From positions 79,671 through 143,670 of the forward strand of contig NZ_KB905700.1 of the NCBI RefSeq assembly GCF_000380985.1: a DNA stretch of 64,000 bases, read 5' to 3'. The notes under the pieces were generated by a model. The model was not told the DNA's origin. It worked only from the letters and a program-made list of their open reading frames with translations, and did not search any database. Numbering within the stretch: the first letter of the stretch is position 1; each line of letters opens with the position of its first letter. The DNA comes from Proteiniphilum acetatigenes DSM 18083. Its GTDB lineage: Bacteria; Bacteroidota; Bacteroidia; Bacteroidales; Dysgonomonadaceae. Of this stretch, positions 9,621-17,564 are shown one piece after another. Both the position numbers and the translations under genes were made by a program.

Positions 9621-10643
9621 ATGCATCATAAATCGAACATAGTTGATATTGCCGAAAAGTCGGGATTCTCTATTACTACTGTCTCCAGGGTTTTGAACGG
9701 CAAGGCAGACAAATACAGGATCAGTAAAGCTACTCAGCAGAAAATAAAGGCTCTGGCGGAGGAGCTGAATTATGTTCCGAATGAATTTGCCCGTAATCTC
9801 CGCACCGGTAAAAGTAAAACGATTGCGTTGATTGTTCCTTCTTTAAAAAATCCTTTTTTTGCCGAGATAGCAAGCGTGGTAAATACAGAAGTGAGAAAAT
9901 ACAATTATATAACTATTATCGGAGACAGTGATGACAATATCGAAAATGAAAAAACAGAAGTAATGCATTTGTCATCCAGAAATCTGGATGGAATGATCAT
10001 TGTTCCTTGCGGGGATGAATGGGGACATCTGGAGAGGATGCAGGAGAAAGGACTTCCGTTGATCTGTATTGACAGGTATTTTGAAGGGTTGGATCTCTCC
10101 TTTGTTTCTTCGGACAATTATGAAGGTGCCTATTCAGCATCTAAATATCTGATTGAGCACGGTCATACTTCTATTGCCTGTATCCAGGGGGTCAGACACT
10201 CAACCCCTAATATCCAACGGGTAAGAGGTTTTGTGGATGCCATGATTAATTCCGGTATCACTTCATATACGGTGACCGGAGATGCTTTCAGTGAACAGAA
10301 CGGATATCTGGAAACAAAGCTGTTGCTCCGGCAAAAAGTGAGACCTACTGCTATATTTGCCTTTAGCAATACTATCGCTATGGGATGTATAAAAGCGCTT
10401 AAAGAGGAGAAGGTGAAAGTACCGGAAGATATATCACTGCTTACATTTGACGATAATCCATACCTTAATTATATAGAGCCTCCGCTTACCTGTATATCGC
10501 AACCAGTGGAAGATATTTGCAAAATAGCTGTGAAGATACTGTTTTCCAATATACTGGAGCATGATACTTCTCCCAAACATGTTCTGTTAAAAACCCAGTT
10601 GAAAGTGAAAGCATCGGTAAGGAATTTAGGTCGTCCACTATAA
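9621..10643 (+). CDS. LacI-family transcriptional regulator
   Basis: This 340-residue protein is full length for the family. The N-terminal helix-turn-helix reads NIVDIAEKSGFSITTVSRVL (residues 5-24), followed by the hinge helix region ELNYVPNEFARNLRTGKS. The periplasmic-binding-protein-like effector domain begins at TIALIVPSLKNPFFAEI and contains FVSSDNYEGAYSASKYLIE. It sits divergent to the three-gene catabolic operon, and the same operator occurs before susC, so it most likely controls both units in response to a breakdown product of the imported compound. Its start follows a TATCTTTG promoter by about 58 nt. A decayed copy of its 5' part lies at 5041-5295. Confidence 0.93.
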   Translation: MHHKSNIVDIAEKSGFSITTVSRVLNGKADKYRISKATQQKIKALAEELNYVPNEFARNLRTGKSKTIALIVPSLKNPFFAEIASVVNTEVRKYNYITIIGDSDDNIENEKTEVMHLSSRNLDGMIIVPCGDEWGHLERMQEKGLPLICIDRYFEGLDLSFVSSDNYEGAYSASKYLIEHGHTSIACIQGVRHSTPNIQRVRGFVDAMINSGITSYTVTGDAFSEQNGYLETKLLLRQKVRPTAIFAFSNTIAMGCIKALKEEKVKVPEDISLLTFDDNPYLNYIEPPLTCISQPVEDICKIAVKILFSNILEHDTSPKHVLLKTQLKVKASVRNLGRPL

Positions 10644-10765
10644 GGTGGGAAGGTGGAAAAGTCAATTAAAAATTAAGTCTCAAATCCGACATCTCAAAAT
10701 CGAAAGAGGTTTAGTCTGCCGTTCTGCTCAAAAAATACCGGAGATGAATTTTGTATGTGCATTGT

Positions 10766-10799
10766 TTTGCTTACTTTTGAATCCTCTAAAATATATTTG
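10766..10799 (+). promoter_or_regulatory. ddh promoter abutting the start codon
   Basis: TTTG at 10766-10769 and TATATTTG at 10792-10799 (22-nt spacer) match the Bacteroidetes -33/-7 layout. The ATG of ddh is at 10805, only 5 nt after the -7 box, so the predicted transcript starts at or within a few bases of the AUG. Confidence 0.65.
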
Positions 10800-10804
10800 T
10801 TTTT

Positions 10805-11704
10805 ATGTCAGGAAAGATCAGAGCTGCCGTAGTAGGCTACGGAAATATAGGAAAATATGTGGTGGAGGCGTTGCAATCGTCCCCCGATCTTGAAATTGCC
10901 GGAATTGTCCGTCGCGATGCCGCGAATATTCCCGCCGAGTTGAAAGAATATGATGTGGTAAATTCCATATCGCAACTCGAAGATGTGGATGTGGCGATAC
11001 TTTGTACCCCTACGAGAAGTGTAGAGAAATTTGCATTGGAATGTCTGGAGTTAGGTGTCAATACGGTAGATAGTTTCGATATCCACGGTCAGATAGTACA
11101 ATTGCGAGAATCGCTCGATGGAGCAGCAAAGAAGCACAACGCCGTTTCCATTATTTCGGCCGGATGGGATCCGGGAAGTGACTCGGTGATCCGTACCCTT
11201 ATGGAAGCGATGGCACCACGTGGGATAACCTATACCAATTTCGGGCCGGGCATGAGTATGGGGCATACCGTGGCCGTAAAGGCTATCGATGGTGTAAAAG
11301 CGGCCCTTTCTATGACTATCCCTACAGGCACAGGCGTACATCGCAGAATGGTCTATATTGAACTGGAAAAAGGACATGACTTTCAAACGGTAGCACAGGC
11401 TATTAAAGCCGATGATTACTTTGTCCATGACGAAACCCATGTTTTTCAGGTGGAGGATGTGGAAGCCCTCAAGGATATGGGACACGGCGTGCTGATGGAA
11501 CGCAAAGGCGTTTCGGGGAATACACAGAATCAATTGTTTAAGTTCGATATGCGTATCAATAACCCCGCACTCACAGCACAGGTGCTTGTAGCTGTAGCTC
11601 GTGCGTCGATGAAACAACAACCGGGAGCCTATACCATGATTGAAATTCCTGTAGTGGATCTCTTGCCGGGAGAAAAAGAGGCGTGGATCAGGAAATTGGT
11701 ATAA
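10805..11704 (+). CDS. ddh: meso-Diaminopimelate dehydrogenase
   Basis: The 299-residue product starts with a Rossmann motif, IRAAVVGYGNIGKYVVEAL, and has the diagnostic central segment SAGWDPGSDSVIRTLMEAM followed by TNFGPGMSMGHTVAVKAIDG. Length and motifs fit NADPH-dependent meso-DAP dehydrogenase, which makes meso-diaminopimelate from tetrahydrodipicolinate in one step for peptidoglycan and lysine. The start at 10805 is supported because the conserved Rossmann strand begins at residue 4. There is no room for a ribosome-binding site behind the -7 box, so the message may be leaderless. It is followed by lgt, another envelope gene. Confidence 0.95.
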   Translation: MSGKIRAAVVGYGNIGKYVVEALQSSPDLEIAGIVRRDAANIPAELKEYDVVNSISQLEDVDVAILCTPTRSVEKFALECLELGVNTVDSFDIHGQIVQLRESLDGAAKKHNAVSIISAGWDPGSDSVIRTLMEAMAPRGITYTNFGPGMSMGHTVAVKAIDGVKAALSMTIPTGTGVHRRMVYIELEKGHDFQTVAQAIKADDYFVHDETHVFQVEDVEALKDMGHGVLMERKGVSGNTQNQLFKFDMRINNPALTAQVLVAVARASMKQQPGAYTMIEIPVVDLLPGEKEAWIRKLV

Positions 11705-11852
11705 GTCAATGTAATAATGTGACAAACAACGTTCAACGGAATGAAACATAATTAAATTTGCCAATCCCGATAAGTCGGGGACAAGGTGTCTCGATTTATC
11801 AGGATTATCATATCATCACATCAGTAAATTATCACATCATCACATTTTTCCT

Positions 11853-11860
11853 TATCTTTG
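11853..11860 (+). promoter_or_regulatory. -7 box of lgt promoter
   Basis: TATCTTTG lies 18 nt before the lgt ATG at 11879, giving an expected leader of only about 12 nt. The match to the TAnnTTTG consensus is complete; the -33 element is less clear in the A/T-rich upstream stretch. Confidence 0.6.
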
Positions 11861-11878
11861 TCGAAAATATCAATTCTG

Positions 11879-12775
11879 ATGGACATATTACTCACTGTAA
11901 CCTGGAATGTAGATCCCACACTTTTTACCGTTTTTGGGCGCGAAATTCGGTGGTATGGCCTTTTATGGGTCATAGGGTTGATTGTTGCCGTGTATATGGT
12001 GCAGCGTATCTTTAAGCGTGAAGATCTTCCTGAAAAGTGGTTCGATTCGCTTTTCTTTTATATGATCGTCGGTATTATCGCAGGAGCCCGCCTGGGGCAT
12101 TGCCTTTTTTATGAACCGGCTTATTATCTCGCCAATCCCGTTGAGATACTGAAGGTATGGGAAGGTGGCCTGGCAAGCCATGGGGGAGTGATCGGAATTA
12201 TTATTGCCGTCTGGCTCTATTCGAGGAAGGTGACCAAACTCAGTATGTTGTGGACGTTCGACCGGGTGATGGTGCCGACGGGATTTACCGCTGCAATGAT
12301 CCGTTTCGGAAACCTGATGAATCACGAGATCTATGGAGGTCCGACCGATCAGCCGTGGGGATTCCGGTTTGTAACTAATCTCCACCAATGGATGCAGGGT
12401 GCTGAACCGGTTTATTCACAACCGTCGCATCCCACGCAGATATACGAAGGGTTGGCCTATCTGGTTGTTTTTGCCGTCACCGTGTATATGTACTGGAAAA
12501 CAGATGCCAAAGATAGAAAAGGATTGATTACCGGCGTAGGTATCCTGCTGATTTTCCTGTTCCGTTTTTTCGTGGAATTTCTCAAGAATGTACAGGTCGA
12601 ATCTGAAATAGCCATGCGTGATAATACCGGCCTGATCTTAGGTCAATGGTTGAGTATTCCCTTTATTATCTGGGGTATATGGCTGATATGGAACGCCTTG
12701 CGAAGACCAGCTCAGGTAGCAGATACTCCAAAGCAATCTCAAATGGCACAGCCCAGACCAAAGAAAAAAAAATGA
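11879..12775 (+). CDS. lgt: Prolipoprotein diacylglyceryl transferase
   Basis: The protein has about 298 residues and several membrane segments. It carries the Lgt signature: GGLASHGGVIGI, then RFGNLMNHEIYGGPTDQPWG (the conserved R-GN-N-E motif), then HPTQIYEGLAYL, and a final membrane segment before a basic tail (QPRPKKKK). It transfers diacylglycerol to the lipobox cysteine of prelipoproteins, the first maturation step for the many lipoproteins in this window. I chose ATG 11879 over a possible upstream TTG at 11858 because the latter overlaps the -7 box. Confidence 0.95.
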   Translation: MDILLTVTWNVDPTLFTVFGREIRWYGLLWVIGLIVAVYMVQRIFKREDLPEKWFDSLFFYMIVGIIAGARLGHCLFYEPAYYLANPVEILKVWEGGLASHGGVIGIIIAVWLYSRKVTKLSMLWTFDRVMVPTGFTAAMIRFGNLMNHEIYGGPTDQPWGFRFVTNLHQWMQGAEPVYSQPSHPTQIYEGLAYLVVFAVTVYMYWKTDAKDRKGLITGVGILLIFLFRFFVEFLKNVQVESEIAMRDNTGLILGQWLSIPFIIWGIWLIWNALRRPAQVADTPKQSQMAQPRPKKKK

Positions 12776-12939
12776 TTTGCTGATTTAGCGATTTGTTGAT
12801 TTGATGATTGAGACTAAAGCGGGACAAGTCATGTCAATGAGACTAATAAAGAACGACATTTGTAATTAGTCATTAGTAATTGGTAATTAGTAATTTATTA
12901 ACATGTTGATTTGTTGATTAATTAGGGAATACGAAATAT

Positions 12940-14163
12940 ATGTACAAGCCGATTGAAGTAACAGAAGATATTTTTTATGTGGGTGTGAACGACCGCACCA
13001 AACATCTTTTTGAGAGTCTATGGCCCTTGCCGCAAGGTGTTTCTTATAACTCTTATATTGTCAGGGATGAAAAAACTACACTGATCGATACCGTCGATAT
13101 TTGCTATTCAGATCTTTTTATGCGTAAGATCCGGTCAGTGTTGGGTGATAATCCCATCGACTATCTCGTGGTGAACCATATGGAGCCCGACCATTCCGGT
13201 TCCATCGAATTCCTTGTCTCCAGATATCCGAATATCCAGATCGTAGGGAACAAGCGAACCCTTGAAATGCTGAAAGGTTTTTACGGGATAGTGGATAACG
13301 TGGTTGAAGTGAAAGATATGGATGAGATGAGTCTGGGAAAGCGTACGCTCCAGTTTTACATGACTCCTATGGTGCACTGGCCGGAGACAATGATGACCTA
13401 TGTCAGGGAGAGCAGAACCTTGTTTAGTGCTGATGCCTTTGGTACCTTCGGCACACTCGACGGTGGGGTGTTAGACAGGCAGCTTTGTCCTGAAAGGTAT
13501 CGTGACGAGATGATCCGTTATTACTCCAATATCGTGGGAAAATTCGGCTCCCCTGTGCAAACGGCCCTGAAAAAACTGGCCAATGTGGGTATCGACGCTA
13601 TCTGTTCCACCCACGGTCCCGTATGGACGATCCCGGAAAATATAGCCGGTGTGATTGCCTTGTATGATCGGTTAAGCCGTTATGATGCCGAAGAAGGACT
13701 GGTCATTGCCTACGGAAGTATGTATGGCCACACCGAAGAGTTGGCTGAGATCATTGCCGGCGAAGCTGCTGAAAACGGGGTAAAGAGCATTGTGATGCAC
13801 AATGTGTCGAAAAGCCATGAGTCGGATATCCTTCGTGATGCGTTTAAATACAAAGGATTGATCATCGGATCACCTACCTATAACAATAAATTGTACCCTG
13901 CGGTTGACAGTTTGATTTCCGCCCTGCAAAACCGCGGACTGAAGAATCGATTCTTCGGTTATTTCGGTGGTTTTACCTGGGCCGACGCCACCGCCAGACA
14001 ATTTGAGGCTTTTGCCGGAGCAATGGAATTCGAAACAGTGGCTGAGCCTGTAATCATGAAGCAGGCTATGCTGGCCGACGTAGTGGAGAAAGCCCGCAAT
14101 CTGGGTCGTACCATGGCGCAGAAGCTGACTTCAGGTACAGAAGTAGTTTCACAATACGTCTAA
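12940..14163 (+). CDS. A-type flavoprotein (flavodiiron protein)
   Basis: The 407-residue product has the two-domain flavodiiron layout. The N-terminal metallo-beta-lactamase-like domain carries the di-iron ligands [10 protein letters not shown] (about residues 79-88), a distal His in [11 protein letters not shown], the bridging Asp in [10 protein letters not shown] and the last His in CSTHGPVW. The C-terminal flavodoxin domain begins at about residue 255 with the FMN loop [14 protein letters not shown]. These proteins reduce O2 or NO to protect anaerobes. No rubredoxin domain is fused, so the electron donor must come from elsewhere. It is followed by nagB after 20 bp. Confidence 0.94.
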   Translation: MYKPIEVTEDIFYVGVNDRTKHLFESLWPLPQGVSYNSYIVRDEKTTLIDTVDICYSDLFMRKIRSVLGDNPIDYLVVNHMEPDHSGSIEFLVSRYPNIQIVGNKRTLEMLKGFYGIVDNVVEVKDMDEMSLGKRTLQFYMTPMVHWPETMMTYVRESRTLFSADAFGTFGTLDGGVLDRQLCPERYRDEMIRYYSNIVGKFGSPVQTALKKLANVGIDAICSTHGPVWTIPENIAGVIALYDRLSRYDAEEGLVIAYGSMYGHTEELAEIIAGEAAENGVKSIVMHNVSKSHESDILRDAFKYKGLIIGSPTYNNKLYPAVDSLISALQNRGLKNRFFGYFGGFTWADATARQFEAFAGAMEFETVAEPVIMKQAMLADVVEKARNLGRTMAQKLTSGTEVVSQYV

Positions 14164-14183
14164 CTGTCAATAAATATAGAAAC

Positions 14184-14993
14184 ATGAGACTTATCATTCA
14201 GCCCGATGCCGATCAGATGGCACAATGGGCAGCCAATTACATTGCAGCAAAGATCAATAGTGCAAAACCGACGACAGAGAAGCCTTTCAAATTGGGATTG
14301 CCGACCGGATCATCACCTTTGAAGACCTACAAGGCTTTGATCAAATTGTATGAAACAGGACAGGTATCATTTGAGAACGTGATTACGTTTAATATGGATG
14401 AGTATATCGGTTTGCCGGCAGACCACCCGCAAAGTTACCACACTTTTATGTGGGATAATTTTTTCAGTCATATCGATATTAAAAAGGAGAATGTATATAT
14501 CCTCGACGGAATGGCAGAAGATCCGGAAGCTGAATGTGCCGCATATGAACTGGCCATAGCAGAGGCGGGAGGTATCGACCTTTTCCTTGGTGGGATCGGC
14601 CCCGATGGGCATATCGCCTTCAACGAACCCGGCTCTTCGCTTAGTTCGCGTACACGTGTGAAAACGCTTACCACCGATACGGTGATTGCCAACTCCAGAT
14701 TTTTTGATAACGATGTGAACAAGGTACCCAAAACAGCGCTGACAGTAGGAGTAGGTACTGTACTTGATGCCAGGGAAGTGCTTATCCTCGTCAACGGACA
14801 TCATAAGGCCCGTGCGCTATATCACGCTGTGGAAGGATCTATTAACCAGATGTGGACGATCAGTGCCTTGCAATTGCATGAAAAAGGGATCATTGTTTGC
14901 GATTACGATGCCTGCGCCGAACTGAAAGTGGGTACTTACAAGTATTTTCTCGATATCGAACATGATAATCTGAATCCGGATTCGCTACTGTAG
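14184..14993 (+). CDS. nagB: Glucosamine-6-phosphate deaminase
   Basis: The 269-residue protein has the expected family length. Motifs are [17 protein letters not shown] (phosphate loop), [20 protein letters not shown] (catalytic Asp region) and the signature [20 protein letters not shown], with the catalytic Asp/His/Glu set. It converts glucosamine-6-phosphate to fructose-6-phosphate plus ammonia and links amino-sugar use with glycolysis. It starts 20 bp after the flavodiiron gene and is followed by an intrinsic terminator, so the two probably form one transcript. Confidence 0.95.
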   Translation: MRLIIQPDADQMAQWAANYIAAKINSAKPTTEKPFKLGLPTGSSPLKTYKALIKLYETGQVSFENVITFNMDEYIGLPADHPQSYHTFMWDNFFSHIDIKKENVYILDGMAEDPEAECAAYELAIAEAGGIDLFLGGIGPDGHIAFNEPGSSLSSRTRVKTLTTDTVIANSRFFDNDVNKVPKTALTVGVGTVLDAREVLILVNGHHKARALYHAVEGSINQMWTISALQLHEKGIIVCDYDACAELKVGTYKYFLDIEHDNLNPDSLL

Positions 14994-15045
14994 TGTATTG
15001 GTTGGTACATTGCCAATTCTATATAACCGCTACCGTTTAGAAGAT

Positions 15046-15076
15046 AAAAAGTGTGGGCTCCTGCCTGCACTTTTTT
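15046..15076 (+). terminator. Intrinsic terminator after nagB
   Basis: An A-tract leads into a hairpin AAGTGTGGGC / GCCTGCACTT with a 4-nt loop (a few mismatched or G-U positions), followed by six T residues at 15071-15076. The A-tract and T-tract symmetry means it could also work on the other strand. Confidence 0.7.
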
Positions 15077-15191
15077 CTTGATACCTTAACGTTTTTTACT
15101 TGATCTTTAACAAGTTCCGTCGATTATTAAGTGAACAAGACCCGTTTATTGTTTGTTTACCGAGAAATCACAGTATCAATCGCACAGAAAA

Positions 15192-15707
15192 ATGAACAAG
15201 GTAAAAAATATATTTCGTCTGCTTCCGGGCCTGCTGTTTCTGCTAATTCCTTTTCTCCTTTTTTCGGAAAACAGGAAAAGCGAAACAGAGATAAAAGTGG
15301 TCGATTTCAAACAACTTCAACCTTTGTTGGAACAAGAGGACGACACTATATATGTGGTGAATTTCTGGGCCACATGGTGTGCTCCCTGTCTCAAAGAGAT
15401 TCCTTATTTTGAAGAATTCGGCGAAAAGTACCGTGACAGGAATGTAAAGGTGCTTATGGTAAGCCTCGATATGCGTAGCCAGTTAGAAACGAAACTGATC
15501 CCCTTTATTGAAAAGGAGAAGATGAAGAATGAGGTCATTCTTTTGGATGATCCCAGGTTCAATGATTGGATACCTTTGGTGGACAAGAGCTGGACCGGTG
15601 CTATACCTGCTACGCTTATCTATGGGAACGGGTTCAGGAAATTTTATCCGAAAGAACTCACCTTGGCTGAACTGGAAGAGATTGTACAACCTCTATTGGC
15701 TAATTAA
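15192..15707 (+). CDS. Membrane-anchored thioredoxin-like (TlpA/ResA-type) protein
   Basis: The product has 171 residues from ATG 15192 (an upstream in-frame start at 15153 would place charged residues before the signal and is less likely). An N-terminal hydrophobic anchor (IFRLLPGLLFLLIPFLLF) is followed by a thioredoxin fold with the active site NFWATWCAPCLKEIP. Such proteins reduce disulfides in the periplasm, for example during cytochrome or other protein maturation. The gene is followed by a second thioredoxin-fold gene after about 20 bp, suggesting a redox pair. Confidence 0.88.
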   Translation: MNKVKNIFRLLPGLLFLLIPFLLFSENRKSETEIKVVDFKQLQPLLEQEDDTIYVVNFWATWCAPCLKEIPYFEEFGEKYRDRNVKVLMVSLDMRSQLETKLIPFIEKEKMKNEVILLDDPRFNDWIPLVDKSWTGAIPATLIYGNGFRKFYPKELTLAELEEIVQPLLAN

Positions 15708-15727
15708 CATTTTAAATGACAGTAACA

Positions 15728-16330
15728 ATGAAACAGTTTTTAATTTTATCAGTTTTGACGTTGAGCGCATTATCGTTGAACGCGCAACCTATCGCGGTCG
15801 GTTCCGTTGCCCCCGATTTCTCACTGAAGAATATCGACGGTACGACCGTCTCTTTGTCCGATTACGCAAATGAGAAAGGGGTGATGGTGATCTTCTCCTG
15901 TAACCCTTGTCCTTATGTGCAGGCTTACGAAGACCGTATGATCGCTTTGCATAATGAGTTTGCTCCACAGGGAGTTCCGGTGGTGTATATCAACCCGAAC
16001 GATCCGGTACAATCACCTGCCGACTCTTTTGAAGAGATGAAAAAAAGGGCTGCTGAAAAGAACTTCCCTTTCCCTTACCTGGTGGATGAAGGACAACAGG
16101 TATATCCGGCATACGGTGCTACCCGCACTCCGGAGATCTTCCTGTTAAAAAATGAAGGTAATGGACGGTTTGTGGTAGTTTATACCGGAACCGTGGATGA
16201 TAATTATCAGGATCCAGCGGCTGTGACCGCTCCGTATGCAGCGAATGCAGTACGTGCTTTACTGGCCGGTAATAACCCCGATCCTGCAACAACAGTAGCG
16301 ATTGGTTGCACTATAAAGCCAAAGGGATAA
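15728..16330 (+). CDS. Exported thioredoxin-fold / redoxin-domain protein
   Basis: The product is about 200 residues from ATG 15728 (15716 is an alternative four codons upstream). A signal peptide (MKQFLILSVLTLSALSLNAQ) is followed by an AhpC/TSA-like redoxin domain: GSVAPDFSLKNIDG, then the active-site region MVIFSCNPCPYVQAYEDR with CNPC in place of the usual CxxC spacing residues, and ATRTPEIFLL near the cis-Pro position. It fits the CxPC thioredoxin-family group whose substrate is not defined. It ends just before a strong terminator and probably shares a transcript with the preceding TlpA-like gene. Confidence 0.85.
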   Translation: MKQFLILSVLTLSALSLNAQPIAVGSVAPDFSLKNIDGTTVSLSDYANEKGVMVIFSCNPCPYVQAYEDRMIALHNEFAPQGVPVVYINPNDPVQSPADSFEEMKKRAAEKNFPFPYLVDEGQQVYPAYGATRTPEIFLLKNEGNGRFVVVYTGTVDDNYQDPAAVTAPYAANAVRALLAGNNPDPATTVAIGCTIKPKG

Positions 16331-16374
16331 TAGTTTTGGGTTATTAGAACGCAGAATAAATAATGCGGAATTTT

Positions 16375-16430
16375 ATCCGCCGGATTGCAATCCTCCTTTC
16401 GGGAAGTATGCAGGTTCCGGCGGATTTTTT
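16375..16430 (+). terminator. Intrinsic terminator after the redoxin gene
   Basis: A perfect 10-bp stem ATCCGCCGGA (16375-16384) / TCCGGCGGAT (16416-16425) encloses about 31 nt and is followed by a T-run from 16425. It separates the plus-strand redox pair from the convergent acetyltransferase gene. Confidence 0.78.
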
Positions 16431-16491
16431 GCTTTTTTCAATAGCCGATGTTCGCCTTCAATTTTTTAAAGTTTACTTTATTTGATGACAT

Positions 16492-16845
16492 TCAGTTATT
16501 CTTGTCTTTCGGCTTAATACCACAGGCCTCTCCTGTGGGTTCATCTTTGGAACGATACCATATATCGTTGTAATCATCAGGGCGCCTGCGGAATTTTGCC
16601 AGGATATAGGAGCATGACGGGATTACCTGATATCCATTCTCCCGTGCATAATTGACCATCTCATTGAATAATCTTCCGGCAATACCTTGCCCTTCCAGTT
16701 CTGGACGTACGCCTGTATGATAGGCGTTCAGCAGATTATCTTTTATTTCGAAATCCAGTTCAGCGACCTGCCGCCCTTCCTGTTCAATGAAAAAACTACC
16801 CCGGTTACTGTTGTCTATTCTGAATTGTATATCCATATCATTCAA
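16492..16845 (-). CDS. Small GNAT-like N-acetyltransferase (YjdJ type)
   Basis: The protein is 117 residues, within the short length of the COG2388 group. The acetyl-CoA loop is seen as RPELEGQGIAGRLFNEMVNYARENGYQVIPSCSYI, with the conserved GQG and downstream PSCSY. A short C-terminal tail follows (EPTGEACGIKPKDKNN). The target of acetylation is unknown. ATG 16845 and 16836 are both possible starts. It converges with the redoxin gene across the 16375 terminator. Confidence 0.8.
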   Translation of the reverse strand: MNDMDIQFRIDNSNRGSFFIEQEGRQVAELDFEIKDNLLNAYHTGVRPELEGQGIAGRLFNEMVNYARENGYQVIPSCSYILAKFRRRPDDYNDIWYRSKDEPTGEACGIKPKDKNN

Positions 16846-17053
16846 TTTTAATTGTGACCTGTTTGTGACCTACTTTATTAAAACATATTCCTCTTCTGAT
16901 TTGTTGAGTCGTAAAATGCTTTACTTGTTAAGCAAGGAAAAAAGATTGAACCAGTACGGAGTTTGTGGAAATGTTAAAAATGATATCCTTGTGAGTTGAA
17001 AATGAGATTTTTGTAATTTTATTCGAAAAATACTATGAAAAAAGATATTATTT

Positions 17054-17087
17054 TTTGTGTAGAATGAACAAAAATGCATTACTTTTG
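17054..17087 (+). promoter_or_regulatory. Promoter of the leader-peptide / SusCD / peptidase operon
   Basis: TTTG at 17054-17057 and TACTTTTG at 17080-17087 with a 22-nt spacer match the Bacteroidetes consensus. Transcription would begin near 17093, about 90 nt before the first Met/Cys-rich frame. No second TAnnTTTG box is evident between here and the binding-protein gene, so both leader modules should be on the same transcript. The 16846-17053 stretch holds nothing else I can name. Confidence 0.65.
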
Positions 17088-17184
17088 TTTTTGAAATATA
17101 AATAAAGACAAAACGATAGTGAGAATATTTTTACAAGATACAGCCGCAACAATATGTAACACTTCAGTAAAAAGGGGATGTTGC

Positions 17185-17244
17185 ATGTGTATGTGTATGG
17201 ACATGTGTATGTCCTTCAGGCGATGTTGTGTCGGAGTAGAATAA
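17185..17244 (+). CDS. Met/Cys-rich leader peptide 1
   Basis: This frame encodes MCMCMDMCMSFRRCCVGVE and stop: 5 Cys and 5 Met in 19 residues. A purine-rich GGGG at 17174-17177 lies 7 nt before the ATG, a plausible ribosome-binding site. A perfect hairpin GGACAT-GTGT-ATGTCC (17199-17214) lies within the coding part. It ends 31 nt before a strong intrinsic terminator. The layout is that of a translated attenuator sensing Cys or Met supply. An overlapping frame beginning 7 nt upstream (17178, MLHVYVYGHVYVLQ...) is also open, so the translated frame is not proven. Confidence 0.6.
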   Translation: MCMCMDMCMSFRRCCVGVE

Positions 17245-17275
17245 AAGAACAATAGAATATATTACGTTAATATAG

Positions 17276-17314
17276 AACTCTCCTGGTACAATAAAATATC
17301 AGGAGAGTTTTTTT
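17276..17314 (+). terminator. Attenuator-type terminator 1
   Basis: A perfect 10-bp stem AACTCTCCTG (17276-17285) / CAGGAGAGTT (17300-17309) with a 14-nt loop is followed by seven T residues (17308-17314). It lies upstream of any structural gene, directly after leader 1. A second small A/T hairpin (17258-17274, stem TATATTA/TAATATA) abuts it on the 5' side. I found no strong competing antiterminator by eye. Confidence 0.85.
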
Positions 17315-17397
17315 ATCTTAGGGTTAGAGTCAATTAAAAAAATCAAATGAATAAATATTTTATCCAATATAACGATAATACTTGTACTACATGTTGT

Positions 17398-17466
17398 ATG
17401 ACGATGTGTTGCTGTATGGCTATGTGTATGGTCAGGAATCATATCGTATTGGATAGGGGAAAATAG
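17398..17466 (+). CDS. Met/Cys-rich leader peptide 2
   Basis: This 22-residue frame begins MTMCCCMAMCMVRNH, with 4 Cys (a TGT TGC TGT run) and 5 Met. It ends 29 nt before terminator 2, almost the same offset as in module 1 (31 nt). The DNA around TGTATGG--ATGTGTATG is nearly identical in the two leaders, and both ATGs are preceded by ATGTTGY, so the modules look like an old tandem duplication. No clear Shine-Dalgarno sequence is seen here. As in leader 1, an overlapping frame (17391-17456) is open. Confidence 0.6.
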   Translation: MTMCCCMAMCMVRNHIVLDRGK

Positions 17467-17495
17467 TATTATAATAAAAACATAAAACATAAAAA

Positions 17496-17531
17496 ACTCC
17501 ACCGATACGGCTTCGGTGGAGTTTTTTTTTT
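17496..17531 (+). terminator. Attenuator-type terminator 2
   Basis: Stem ACTCCACCGA (17496-17505) / TCGGTGGAGT (17513-17522), 7-nt loop, A-run before and ten T residues after (17522-17531). It ends only 33 bp before the binding-protein ATG, so readthrough is required for expression of the operon. Confidence 0.87.
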
Positions 17532-17564
17532 GCTCAATATTAATTATTAAAAAAACGAATGACA

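Noticed and set aside
11051..11764. Minus-strand open frame covering ddh
   Set aside because: It is antisense to a conserved gene and shows no family motif.
12776..12939. Possible repeat-type CRISPR or regulatory RNA in the lgt-flavodiiron gap
   Set aside because: Only short A/T-rich self-similar words (TTAGTAATTGG type) are present; there is no regular repeat-spacer spacing.
17276..17560. Classical competing antiterminators for the two leader terminators
   Set aside because: I looked for upstream sequence complementary to the 5' terminator arms and found only 4-5 bp matches, too weak to claim.
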